Source: Candidatus Bipolaricaulota bacterium (GTDB lineage: Bacteria > Bipolaricaulota > Bipolaricaulia > UBA7950 > UBA9294). Taken from it: a stretch of 14,778 nt of DNA. The notes under the pieces were generated by a model. That model made no database searches. It was not told the origin of the DNA and saw nothing but the letters and a program-made list of their open reading frames with translations. The stretch spans positions 1 through 14,778 of the forward strand of contig JAGGSM010000054.1 of assembly GCA_021159105.1 (NCBI GenBank), written 5' to 3'. Below are positions 1-6,067 of this stretch, piece by piece (position 1 is the first letter of the stretch; every line of letters starts with the position of its first letter). The position numbers and the translations under genes are program-made.

Positions 1-431
1 GTGCGGGTGTCATCGACCAGTGTCTCCGCTCCATGGACGCTCGGATCGCTGTAGGAGTTAGTGTGCACCGAGACGTAGAGCACTGCGCCCGCGCCCTCCG
101 CCAACTGCAGGCGAAGGCGATTATCTACGGTAACATCGCTGGTGCGGGTGAGGATAGCCTTCAGTCCCGACTGCGCATCAACGAGCTCTGCCAAGCGGTT
201 TGCGATCTCCAGATTGACGTCCTTCTCCAACACGTCACCGACGACTCCACCTGGATCACGCCCGCCGTGCCCAGGATCGATGGCGATGGTGATCGGCGGC
301 GTCTCCTGTTCCTGCTGGGTCAGGACCACCGGCTCGGGGGCAGGAGGTGTGTGGCGCTTGAAGACCCCCGAGACGGCGAGAATTCCTGTAATGACTATAA
401 CTACGATGACTGCTATTCCTCGCTTTGTCAT
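1..431 (-). CDS. N-acetylmuramoyl-L-alanine amidase (Amidase_3), 3' end outside window
   Basis: This is the N-terminal 143 codons of a zinc amidase that cleaves the amide bond between N-acetylmuramic acid and the peptide stem in peptidoglycan. The start is the ATG whose A is at 431. A hydrophobic stretch at about residues 5-22 acts as a signal peptide or anchor, so the enzyme works outside the membrane. After a short Pro/Gln-rich linker comes the Amidase_3 core: IDPGHGGRDPG (His55), LEKDVNLEIA (Glu69), LTRTSD (about 95-99) and YVSVHTN (His123). His55, Glu69 and His123 match the family's three zinc ligands. The second catalytic glutamate lies near the C-terminus and is off the edge. It is divergent from the gene at 626, with about 190 bases between. 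The Shine-Dalgarno site is poor (AAGG only a base or so from the ATG). The family call is firm; the role (sporulation, division or turnover) cannot be told. Confidence 0.9.
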   Translation of the reverse strand, partial: MTKRGIAVIVVIVITGILAVSGVFKRHTPPAPEPVVLTQQEQETPPITIAIDPGHGGRDPGGVVGDVLEKDVNLEIANRLAELVDAQSGLKAILTRTSDVTVDNRLRLQLAEGAGAVLYVSVHTNSYSDPSVHGAETLVDDTR

Positions 432-625
432 GCCTTCATACTAGCACCGGGCGGCCCGTTCTTCTCCGCGGACTGTCCGATGCAAACAGGCCATGAGCCC
501 GAAGTATCCTATAGGCGTGCGTCCTTGGAATTGTAGCGTCATGTGTACCGGAAAGGGATCAGGGTCACGCACGCCGCGTATCGTTTGACTGGGCAGCGTG
601 CTATGACGATGATGAAGGCGAGGTG

Positions 626-2590
626 ATGAAGATGGCGATCCTTCCGTGGAGCGGGGTGAAGAAGGTGTTCAAGATCCTGAAATCCTCGCTCTCCCCAAAT
701 CAGATTGCGTTCTCCTTTGCGCTTGGTGTCTTTGCCGGCCTCCCGCCGATGGGATTGCACGTGATCGTGCCGATGACCCTGGCTCTCCTCGTGCGCGGGA
801 GCTTTCGCGCATTTCTCCTGGCGATGGGGCTGTTCAAGCTGCTGTCCATCCCTGTTGCTCCGGGAAGCTACGCCATTGGGCGTTTTCTTCTGGATAGCAG
901 CCGCGGACTCGATTCCATGTGGCGGGTCCTGTTTCACCTCCCGGTCGCTGCCCCAATGGGCTACGGGCGCTATCTTCTGCTGGGAGGGGTCGTTCTGTCG
1001 CTGTTGATCGCCATCCCCGTCTTCTTTGGCGTGCGGGCCCTTGTGATTAGATACCGGCGCTCGTTCACCGCATGGGTAGGTTCGTGGGGCCTTTCAGGAA
1101 GGTTGCGCGGCAAGAAGTGGGCCTCTTTCCTGCGCTGGCTGTTCGTTGGTGGCGAGGCGAAGTACGAGAGCGCGAAGCCGCCACGTGGGCTGTTTCGCTA
1201 TATCAGGCGGGAGGCGCTCATCATCCTGCCGTTGATCTACCTCGCTTGTTATCTGGTGGCCGCGGTTGTAGTCCCCTTCTTTGCTGGGAGGATCGCCACT
1301 TCTGCCGCCTCCTACGTTGTTGGGGGGGAGGTTGCGGTGAAGGATAGCTCGTTCAGCCTGTTCACCGGGAGGCTCGACATGAATGGTCTCTCCGTACAGG
1401 ATCCGAATGAGCCAGCAGAGAATGTGGTTGAGGTCGCATCGCTCACCCTCGATGCCGGGATGCTCCCGCTCCTCGAGGGTAGGGTAGTGTTCAACTCTGT
1501 GGAGATCGGGGAGATGTACCTGCACGTCGTGCGCCAGGAGGACGGGACGCTCAACGTCGACGACTTCACCTCTGGCTGGAACGCGGATGGCTACATCGAG
1601 TGGGCCAGGGAGCACGCAGGGGATGTGGATTGGTGGAGCCTGCTCAAGCGCTTCATCGACTACTTGGGGCAGCCCCGGCCACGCAAGCCCAAGGCCGATC
1701 TCTCCCGCTACGCTGGCGGGAGGGCGTTCCCTGGTTTCGCCCCCTCGTTTGCCGTTGAGCGGCTCGATATCGGACGCGTTCACGTGAGCCTCGCTGATGA
1801 GCGGAGGAGCGATGGAACGCTCCCTCCGCTCACGCTCACCGATGTGGAGATCGACAACCTCGCCCTTCCGGCCCGGCTCGCTCGCAAACCGGTCTCGATC
1901 AAGCTTGATGGTTTTGTAGGGACGAACGCGGCGGATGGGCGGGCGACGTTTTCTCTCTCTGCGCTCCTCGATGATCGAGGGGGCGCGTCGGTCCACACCT
2001 ACTCCGTTGAGGCACGCGATGTTGATCTAACGCAGCTTGCGTGGCTGTACGAGACGAGCCTCCCTGTTCAGGTAATGTCGGGAGTCGCCACGCTGAGCGC
2101 GTCGGTTACGATCACCGGGGACAGTGCTTCGGGTGAGATCTCACTTGCCTTGACAGGCCTTGAGATTGCGCGGCGTCCGGGCGCCGATCTGTTCGGCCTC
2201 TCCCCGCAGCTAGCGGAGAGGACCATCGAGGGGATCAACCGCTACGCCCAGGACCTGCCGATCGTGATCGGAGCAGCGATCGATGGGAGTGCGGACTCGC
2301 CGCGGGTGCACTGGGAGAAGCCGCTTCTCAAGATCGCGCGCGAGGGGCTGCTCCTTGAGGGCAAGAGGGAGCTGCAGGGAGTGATCGAACAGCTCGGCGC
2401 TCAGATCGGTGAGCTCGGACCGGGCAGCGACGTGAAGCTGCCACCCGCCTATGAACAGCTGCAACAGCAGACGGAAGATTACGCGAAGCAGCTTCTCACA
2501 GGGGATGACCAGGGATCGGTCCCTGACGCGACCGAGATGATCAAAGGGATCTTCGACCGGCTCCTATCACCTGAAGGCAGCGAGGAGTAG
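626..2590 (+). CDS. DUF2062 (TIGR03546-like) fused to AsmA-like TIGR03545-type protein
   Basis: This is a predicted inner-membrane protein of about 654 residues with two parts. Residues about 18-145 look like DUF2062/TIGR03546: a SPNQIAFSFALGVFAGLPP stretch and three or four hydrophobic segments (about 27-56, 62-88, 115-142). After a basic linker a further membrane segment (about 198-221) leads into a long soluble region. That region has features I associate with TIGR03545/AsmA-like proteins: a repeated beta pattern, SVQDPNEPAENVVEV near 256-270, and LLEGRVVFNSVEIGEMYLHVVR near 282-303. It probably lies outside the inner membrane. AsmA-like proteins are linked to lipid transfer and envelope homeostasis, but no activity can be assigned here. 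As I recall, the two families are usually adjacent separate genes, so this is a fusion. GTG 623, ATG 626 and ATG 632 are possible starts; AAGG at 615-618 fits 626 best. The next gene follows after 37 bases. Confidence 0.85.
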   Translation: MKMAILPWSGVKKVFKILKSSLSPNQIAFSFALGVFAGLPPMGLHVIVPMTLALLVRGSFRAFLLAMGLFKLLSIPVAPGSYAIGRFLLDSSRGLDSMWRVLFHLPVAAPMGYGRYLLLGGVVLSLLIAIPVFFGVRALVIRYRRSFTAWVGSWGLSGRLRGKKWASFLRWLFVGGEAKYESAKPPRGLFRYIRREALIILPLIYLACYLVAAVVVPFFAGRIATSAASYVVGGEVAVKDSSFSLFTGRLDMNGLSVQDPNEPAENVVEVASLTLDAGMLPLLEGRVVFNSVEIGEMYLHVVRQEDGTLNVDDFTSGWNADGYIEWAREHAGDVDWWSLLKRFIDYLGQPRPRKPKADLSRYAGGRAFPGFAPSFAVERLDIGRVHVSLADERRSDGTLPPLTLTDVEIDNLALPARLARKPVSIKLDGFVGTNAADGRATFSLSALLDDRGGASVHTYSVEARDVDLTQLAWLYETSLPVQVMSGVATLSASVTITGDSASGEISLALTGLEIARRPGADLFGLSPQLAERTIEGINRYAQDLPIVIGAAIDGSADSPRVHWEKPLLKIAREGLLLEGKRELQGVIEQLGAQIGELGPGSDVKLPPAYEQLQQQTEDYAKQLLTGDDQGSVPDATEMIKGIFDRLLSPEGSEE

Positions 2591-2627
2591 GCTCGCATAG
2601 ATATGGAAGGTGGGGTAACCTTATCGC

Positions 2628-3854
2628 ATGGGAAAGACTAAGGGTTACGATGTTTTGGTTATCGGAGGAGGTCCGGCGGGGATGATGGCCGCCTATCATG
2701 CCTCGCGACGCGGCAATCGAGTTGTCATCATCGACCGCATGCGCCCTCCCGGGCAGAAGATACCTCTATCCGGTGGAGGGAGATGCAACATTCTTCCGCT
2801 GCGGCCGGTCGAGCCGAGCCAGTACGTTACCGACTCATCGGTGAACATCGTAAAGAAGATCCTCCTCTCCTGGCCCCTTGCCGAGGTGCGCGCATTCCTC
2901 TCCGGCCCGATGGGGCTGAAGCTGATCGACAACCGCAAGAGCGGGAAGGTCTTCCCACTGTTCGGCGGCGGGGAGGAGGTACGAAACCACATGCTGGCTG
3001 TCGTGCGCCAGAGCGGAGTCGAGGTGCGTACCGGGAGCGCCGTAGTCGACATCCAGCCCTCGCAGCGGAGGAACGTGATCCTGGAGAACGGTGATTCGAT
3101 CGTCGCCGCGAGGATCATCCTCGCTACGGGGGGGATGTCATACCCGCAGACGGGAAGCGACGGAACGGGCTACGAGATAGCTCGGCGCCTTGGACATAGC
3201 ATCGTCGATCCATACCCAGCGCTCGTCTCCCTGCGCGGTGGGTCTCCAGAGCACCACAAGCTTGCCGGCCTGTCGATACCAGTGACCCTATCGGTTGGAA
3301 AGGGGAAGTCTCGGACGAGCATGCGCGGTGACTTCCTGTTCACCCATCGTGGGTACAGTGGTCCCGCTATCCTCAACATCGCCCATGTCGCGGCGCGCGC
3401 TGGTGAGGGGGAGGATTCCCCGACGATCGAGGTGGCGTGGAGCGACAAGACATCGGTCGAATGGGAGGAAATCTTGGCTCCCAGTGGAAAGACCGTGCGT
3501 GGGGTTCTAAAGGAGGTCCTTCCCGACCGATTGGCCGACTTGCTTCTTGATGAACTTGCATTGACAGATGCTCGCACGGCAACGCTAACCAAGGGTGATC
3601 GAAAGAGGTTGATCGCCGCTCTTGTGTCCTATCCCCTCCCGTGGCGGCGCACCGGTGGATGGAATGAGGCCGAGGTGACCGGTGGAGGAATCCCCCTTTC
3701 CGAGATCGATCCCCGCACCCTGCGTAGCAGGATCGTCCCGCAGCTCTACTTCTGTGGCGAGATCCTCGACGCCTTTGGTCCGATTGGGGGGACGAACTTC
3801 CTGTGGGCCTTTGTGACTGGGAAGCTGGCGGGTGAGGGAGCAGCTTCTGATTGA
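2628..3854 (+). CDS. HI0933/YhiN-family FAD-binding flavoprotein
   Basis: This 408-residue cytoplasmic flavoprotein belongs to the HI0933-like (TIGR00275) group of NAD(P)/FAD-dependent oxidoreductases. The N-terminal Rossmann motif is DVLVIGGGPAGMMAAYHASR (about 8-27), followed by an acidic IIDR strand end that would hold the FAD ribose. The family signature SGGGRCNI follows near residue 48, and a second dinucleotide-type segment, ILATGGMSYPQTGSDGTGY, near 164-182. The C-terminal flavin segment is LYFCGEILDAFGPIGGTNFLWAF, then TGKLAG. In relatives as I recall them this reads close to GGYNLQWAW, so GGTNFLWAF is a mild variant. The length is usual for the family. The physiological substrate is poorly defined, so no specific reaction is claimed. 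The ATG at 2628 has a GGAAGGTGGGG tract at 2605-2615, a rather long 12 bases upstream. It probably shares a transcript with the membrane protein before it, though no functional link is obvious. Confidence 0.92.
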   Translation: MGKTKGYDVLVIGGGPAGMMAAYHASRRGNRVVIIDRMRPPGQKIPLSGGGRCNILPLRPVEPSQYVTDSSVNIVKKILLSWPLAEVRAFLSGPMGLKLIDNRKSGKVFPLFGGGEEVRNHMLAVVRQSGVEVRTGSAVVDIQPSQRRNVILENGDSIVAARIILATGGMSYPQTGSDGTGYEIARRLGHSIVDPYPALVSLRGGSPEHHKLAGLSIPVTLSVGKGKSRTSMRGDFLFTHRGYSGPAILNIAHVAARAGEGEDSPTIEVAWSDKTSVEWEEILAPSGKTVRGVLKEVLPDRLADLLLDELALTDARTATLTKGDRKRLIAALVSYPLPWRRTGGWNEAEVTGGGIPLSEIDPRTLRSRIVPQLYFCGEILDAFGPIGGTNFLWAFVTGKLAGEGAASD

Positions 3855-4105
3855 AGCACACCGCCGCAAGCAGACGGTGTATCGAGAAGGCCTGTGAAAA
3901 GCGCCCAAGGGGAAAATCAAGCCCAGCAGGGGATTGAATGGATTCTTGGGAGACAGAAGTCTTCACTGCGGGTGCGCAATGTCTGCCTGCATGATCCCAC
4001 AAGGGATTGCTGAAGATTGCAGCAAAAGCGTTAATGAATGTAGGTAATCAAGATCACATTCGCGCCAGATGGGTGGTGAGGCGCGGAAGTGAGGGGGAGG
4101 GATCG
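3855..4105. other. Non-coding stretch without a recognisable gene
   Basis: This is the first half of the roughly 480-base gap between the flavoprotein and the RHH gene. I see no ORF here with a Shine-Dalgarno site or family motif. Just after the flavoprotein stop there is a 6-bp inverted repeat, ACACCG at 3858-3863 and CGGTGT at 3875-3880. It has no T-tract and is a poor terminator. The rest is mixed-composition sequence with no clear promoter. Confidence 0.4.
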
Positions 4106-4227
4106 CCCTTAGCAAGAGGGGAGTTTCTAAGGCCTTTGCCTCCTTGAACCTGCGGCGGAGATGCGATGCCCTCCTGCGTCTCCGCCGTACTCTGCGAAGG
4201 GAAAACCGACGAGCGATCGTCGGTTTT
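4106..4227 (+). ncRNA. Candidate structured small RNA ending in a terminator
   Basis: The stretch can fold into consecutive and nested stems. An outer stem pairs CCCTTAGCAAGAG (4106-4118) with CTCTGCGAAGGG (4190-4201), with one mismatch and one bulge. Inside it, CGGCGGAGA (4153-4161) pairs perfectly with TCTCCGCCG (4179-4187), and a small AGGC/GCCT hairpin is possible near 4129-4140. An intrinsic terminator follows directly (4202-4227). The nearest upstream plus-strand gene ends about 250 bases before the outer stem, so a separate short transcript is plausible. It matches no tRNA, SRP, tmRNA, RNase P or 6S pattern that I can recognise. No promoter is clear, so the 5' end is unknown. It could instead be a long 3' UTR of the flavoprotein mRNA or a degenerate intergenic repeat. 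The folding is seen in the sequence; expression is inferred. Confidence 0.3.
4202..4227 (+). terminator. Intrinsic terminator hairpin
   Basis: AAAACCGACGA pairs perfectly with TCGTCGGTTTT around a GCGA tetraloop, an 11-bp stem. The T-run continues as CTTCTTCTT on the plus strand. On the minus strand the stem is also followed by TTTT but then by CCC, so plus-strand use is better supported, with possible bidirectional action. It would end the candidate RNA just upstream or a long read-through transcript from the flavoprotein operon. Confidence 0.7.
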
Positions 4228-4287
4228 CTTCTTCTTGGCGTGAATGGATCCCTCCACTGACAAAGGGCTGCTTCAAGCAGAAGAAAG

Positions 4288-4325
4288 AACCCACCACAAG
4301 GCACAATCGATGCTTGTGGCGGGTT
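4288..4325 (-). terminator. Intrinsic terminator of the RHH gene
   Basis: Read on the minus strand, AACCCGCCACAAG pairs with CTTGTGGTGGGTT, a 13-bp stem with one C/A mismatch and a 12-base loop. It is followed by the T-rich TTCTTTCTTCT. It begins 10 bases after the stop codon of the small minus-strand gene at 4335-4508, so that gene probably forms a short single-gene transcript. Confidence 0.8.
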
Positions 4326-4334
4326 CAAGTGGGG

Positions 4335-4508
4335 TTAAGCCTTCTTTTCCTCACGATTGAGGTACTGCAAGATCGCGTCGACGACGAGGTAATTGATGGA
4401 ACGGTCACGCTTCTCGCTCAACCGGATCAGTCGCTCGACTGGCTTTTCTTCCATCTTCTTCTGTGGAATGTAGATGGAAAGCTTATCAAGGATCTCTTTC
4501 TTTGCCAT
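4335..4508 (-). CDS. Small ribbon-helix-helix (Arc/CopG-type) DNA-binding protein
   Basis: This encodes a 57-residue basic protein with a ribbon-helix-helix pattern. A short N-terminal strand (DKLSIYIPQ, about 8-16) leads to a first helix (KPVERLIRLSEKRD, about 23-36), a turn, and a second helix starting at SINYLVVDAILQYLNREE (about 38-55). RHH proteins dimerise, insert the paired strand into the DNA major groove, and act as small repressors or as toxin-antitoxin antitoxins. The start is set by a near-perfect GAGGAGGTG at 4515-4523, six bases before the ATG at 4508. An in-frame upstream ATG (4544) would place this site inside the coding region and is unlikely. No toxin-like ORF lies next to it and it has its own terminator, so a free-standing autoregulator is more likely than an antitoxin. 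It is divergent from the lipoprotein gene at 4756, with repeats between that are possible targets. Confidence 0.75.
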   Translation of the reverse strand: MAKKEILDKLSIYIPQKKMEEKPVERLIRLSEKRDRSINYLVVDAILQYLNREEKKA

Positions 4509-4561
4509 GCTGTTCACCTCCTCATACAGAGAATCTTTTTTCACCGTCTTCTCATTTAATC

Positions 4562-4585
4562 CCTGTTAACCAATAGATTAACAGG
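4562..4585. promoter_or_regulatory. Inverted repeat upstream of the RHH gene, possible operator
   Basis: CCTGTTAA (4562-4569) and TTAACAGG (4578-4585) form a perfect 8-bp inverted repeat with an 8-base spacer, about 55 bases upstream of the RHH start. On the minus strand a weak promoter, TGGACA then 17 bases then TAATCT, would place its -10 box inside this repeat. That arrangement suits repression. The promoter match is poor and the binding protein is unknown; autoregulation by the RHH protein is only one option. Confidence 0.4.
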
Positions 4586-4619
4586 TTTGTCCTGATTGTC
4601 CATACCAAGAACAAGAAAA

Positions 4620-4641
4620 AAACATGGAAGAAACATGGAAG
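4620..4641. repeat. Perfect 11-bp tandem direct repeat
   Basis: AAACATGGAAG occurs twice in direct succession (4620-4630 and 4631-4641), so the copies are exactly one helical turn apart. It lies between the divergent RHH and lipoprotein genes, about 110 bases upstream of each start. RHH dimers commonly bind tandem short repeats on one face of the helix, so this is a second candidate operator. Binding is inferred. Confidence 0.6.
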
Positions 4642-4678
4642 TAGTGACGCAAGCCGCTATTCATAGGTAATTTCGGAT

Positions 4679-4694
4679 GTCAAGCATGCTTGAC
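4679..4694. promoter_or_regulatory. Perfect 16-bp palindrome next to the lipoprotein promoter
   Basis: GTCAAGCATGCTTGAC is a perfect uninterrupted palindrome. It ends at the -35 side of the lipoprotein promoter, 23 bases before its -10 box. Position and symmetry suit a dimeric helix-turn-helix repressor or activator. No obvious second copy was noticed in the window, and the cognate protein is unknown. Confidence 0.5.
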
Positions 4695-4723
4695 TTCTTA
4701 CGCGCCGTGTAAGCTGCTATAAT
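4695..4723 (+). promoter_or_regulatory. Extended -10 promoter of the lipoprotein gene
   Basis: The -10 box is a perfect TATAAT at 4718-4723, preceded by TG and one base (TGC at 4715-4717), the extended -10 motif. A 17-base spacing places a weak -35 (TTCTTA, 4695-4700) upstream; a TG motif can make up for a poor -35. Transcription would start near 4730, giving a leader of about 25 bases before the ATG at 4756. Confidence 0.65.
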
Positions 4724-4755
4724 GAGGGCATACTTTCTAGGTAAAGGGGTGAAGG

Positions 4756-5817
4756 ATGAAGTCAATGCATCGCGTATTGGGACTGGCCTTATTGATAGCT
4801 GCTCTCGGGTTACTTGCTGGGTGCAATTCTGGAACGATCGCGGTGATCAACGCGACACCGCTCGTCGGGGTGGTTCCGCTCGTCATCTCCTACGATGGTG
4901 CTGGCTCGACATCTCCCAGCGGTATCAGTACCTACACCTGGGACTTCGGGACCGATGATCCGGAGGTTCATGCAGAGACGGGAACGTACACATATGACCA
5001 TGCCGGGACGTACATGTTGCGGTTGACTGTGCGCGGCGTCGATGGATCAACATCAACTACAACCGTTACAGTGAGAGTGGATCCCGCGATGTGGATCACC
5101 GATGCCAATCTGAATAAGGTCTACAAGCTGGACATGCAGGGAAATGAGATAGACTCTTTCGCCCTGCCGTTCACCGAGCCGCATGGAATCACCGTGGGAG
5201 AGGTCGGCGGCAAGACATGGCTCTTTGTTGCTTGCAAGAATGGCGGTAACCAGCGCATTCTGCGCATCGATCCGGCAACGGGAAATGTCATCCAGAACTA
5301 CAGCGCCCCGGCGCAATCACCGCTCAACCTCACTTATCAGGCGGAGATGCAGAAGCAACTGTGGCATGTTGATGCCCTCAGCCGCAAGCTGTACCGCTTG
5401 AACCCGCCGGACATGCAGGTTTACGATGCCTACGGGCAGAGTTACTTCAAAGCCACTTCGCCTCAGGTGGGGAACCTACCCTTCCTTTGGGAGCCGCAAG
5501 GGCTTGACTGGACACCAGCGGCGAACGCTGCCGGTTACCTCTGGTACTTCGAAGGGCAGAACCGCATGTTGTACAAGATCAAGATCATTCCTGGCTACGA
5601 TATTCAGTCGAACACGCAGCTTCAGGTCATCGGAGACCCGGTGAACATCCCGATCTTCTCCGCCTCGGCGATCGATATGTACGACGGGAAGCTGTGGGTG
5701 GTCGACGTGGACACGCATGCGATCATCGAGGTTGACCCCGCAAGTGGAGTCCTGACTGGGAATAGGATCACCGGTTTTCCCGGTGCTGCACCGGCCGGGT
5801 TGGAGATTCAACACTGA
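4756..5817 (+). CDS. PKD-domain lipoprotein with C-terminal beta-propeller-like region
   Basis: This encodes a 353-residue exported lipoprotein of unknown function. A basic N-terminus and hydrophobic segment end in the lipobox LLAGC, so Cys23 should be lipidated after signal peptidase II cleavage. Residues about 28-108 form a PKD (Ig-like) domain: ISTYTWDFG near 57-65 and YTYDHAGTYMLRLTV near 78-92. From about 111 to the end there are NHL/SMP-30-like propeller blades, seen as recurring W/L-x-x-D-x-x-x-x-x-(I/L)-x-x-(V/L/I)-D phrases. Examples are MWITDANLNKVYKLDMQGN, ILRIDPATGNV, LWHVDALSRKLYRLNP and LWVVDVDTHAIIEVDPASG. Such propellers usually bind ligands or partner proteins, and no catalytic residues are evident. 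AAAGGGG at 4743-4749, six bases before the ATG, supports the start. It appears monocistronic, with repeat DNA after it. Cell-surface sensing or adhesion are guesses only. Confidence 0.85.
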   Translation: MKSMHRVLGLALLIAALGLLAGCNSGTIAVINATPLVGVVPLVISYDGAGSTSPSGISTYTWDFGTDDPEVHAETGTYTYDHAGTYMLRLTVRGVDGSTSTTTVTVRVDPAMWITDANLNKVYKLDMQGNEIDSFALPFTEPHGITVGEVGGKTWLFVACKNGGNQRILRIDPATGNVIQNYSAPAQSPLNLTYQAEMQKQLWHVDALSRKLYRLNPPDMQVYDAYGQSYFKATSPQVGNLPFLWEPQGLDWTPAANAAGYLWYFEGQNRMLYKIKIIPGYDIQSNTQLQVIGDPVNIPIFSASAIDMYDGKLWVVDVDTHAIIEVDPASGVLTGNRITGFPGAAPAGLEIQH

Positions 5818-5856
5818 GTCGATCCCTGGAAGGAGGAACGCGGAGATCGGAACAGC

Positions 5857-6046
5857 GGCCTCACGCAAAGGCCTGTATGTTGTTGTGTTCTGACAGACAG
5901 GACGCAAAGGACGGAAAGAAGAGAAACTGCAAGGCTAGAGAAAAGACAAGGCGGTTCTTGGCGATCTTGGCGTGCTTGAGGGAGCGTTAGCGAGCGGGCG
6001 TGAGGAAAGCTTCTGTCTCACGCCGAGAACGCAAAGGGAAGCGACC
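5857..6046. repeat. Degenerate intergenic repeat built on ACGCAAAGG
   Basis: The 250-base gap between the lipoprotein and PFK genes holds no gene. The 9-mer ACGCAAAGG appears exactly three times (5863-5871, 5902-5910, 6029-6037), and the related CTTGGCG appears twice (5957-5963, 5966-5972). A perfect 8-bp inverted repeat pairs GGCGTGAG (5997-6004) with CTCACGCC (6017-6024). At the left edge GGCCT/AGGCC (5857-5861, 5869-5873) is followed by a T/G-rich run and may be a weak terminator for the lipoprotein transcript. This vocabulary (GACGCAAAGG, TTGGCG, GAGCGTTAGCGAGC) resembles short non-coding repeats I have seen scattered between genes in many unrelated bacteria. Their origin is unclear to me. 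No transposase or clean terminal repeats are present. Confidence 0.5.
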
Positions 6047-6067
6047 AGAAAGGGAGAATAGCAGGCG

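Noticed and set aside
1094..1996. 300-codon open frame on the minus strand inside the DUF2062/AsmA-like gene
   Set aside because: It is antisense to a gene with clear domains, has no family motif, and its composition (Arg/Pro/Glu-rich) is typical of a shadow frame in GC-rich DNA.
4129..4201. Resemblance to the 3' part of 6S RNA (CCTTGAACC and CTGCGGCGG)
   Set aside because: No matching 5' strand forms the long 6S stem and central bubble, and the GCGGCGGAGA segment pairs locally instead.
4690..4723. TTGACT at 4690-4695 as the -35 box for the TATAAT at 4718
   Set aside because: The spacer would be 22 bases, too long for a sigma70 promoter. The TG-extended -10 explains the promoter better, and TTGACT is part of the palindrome.
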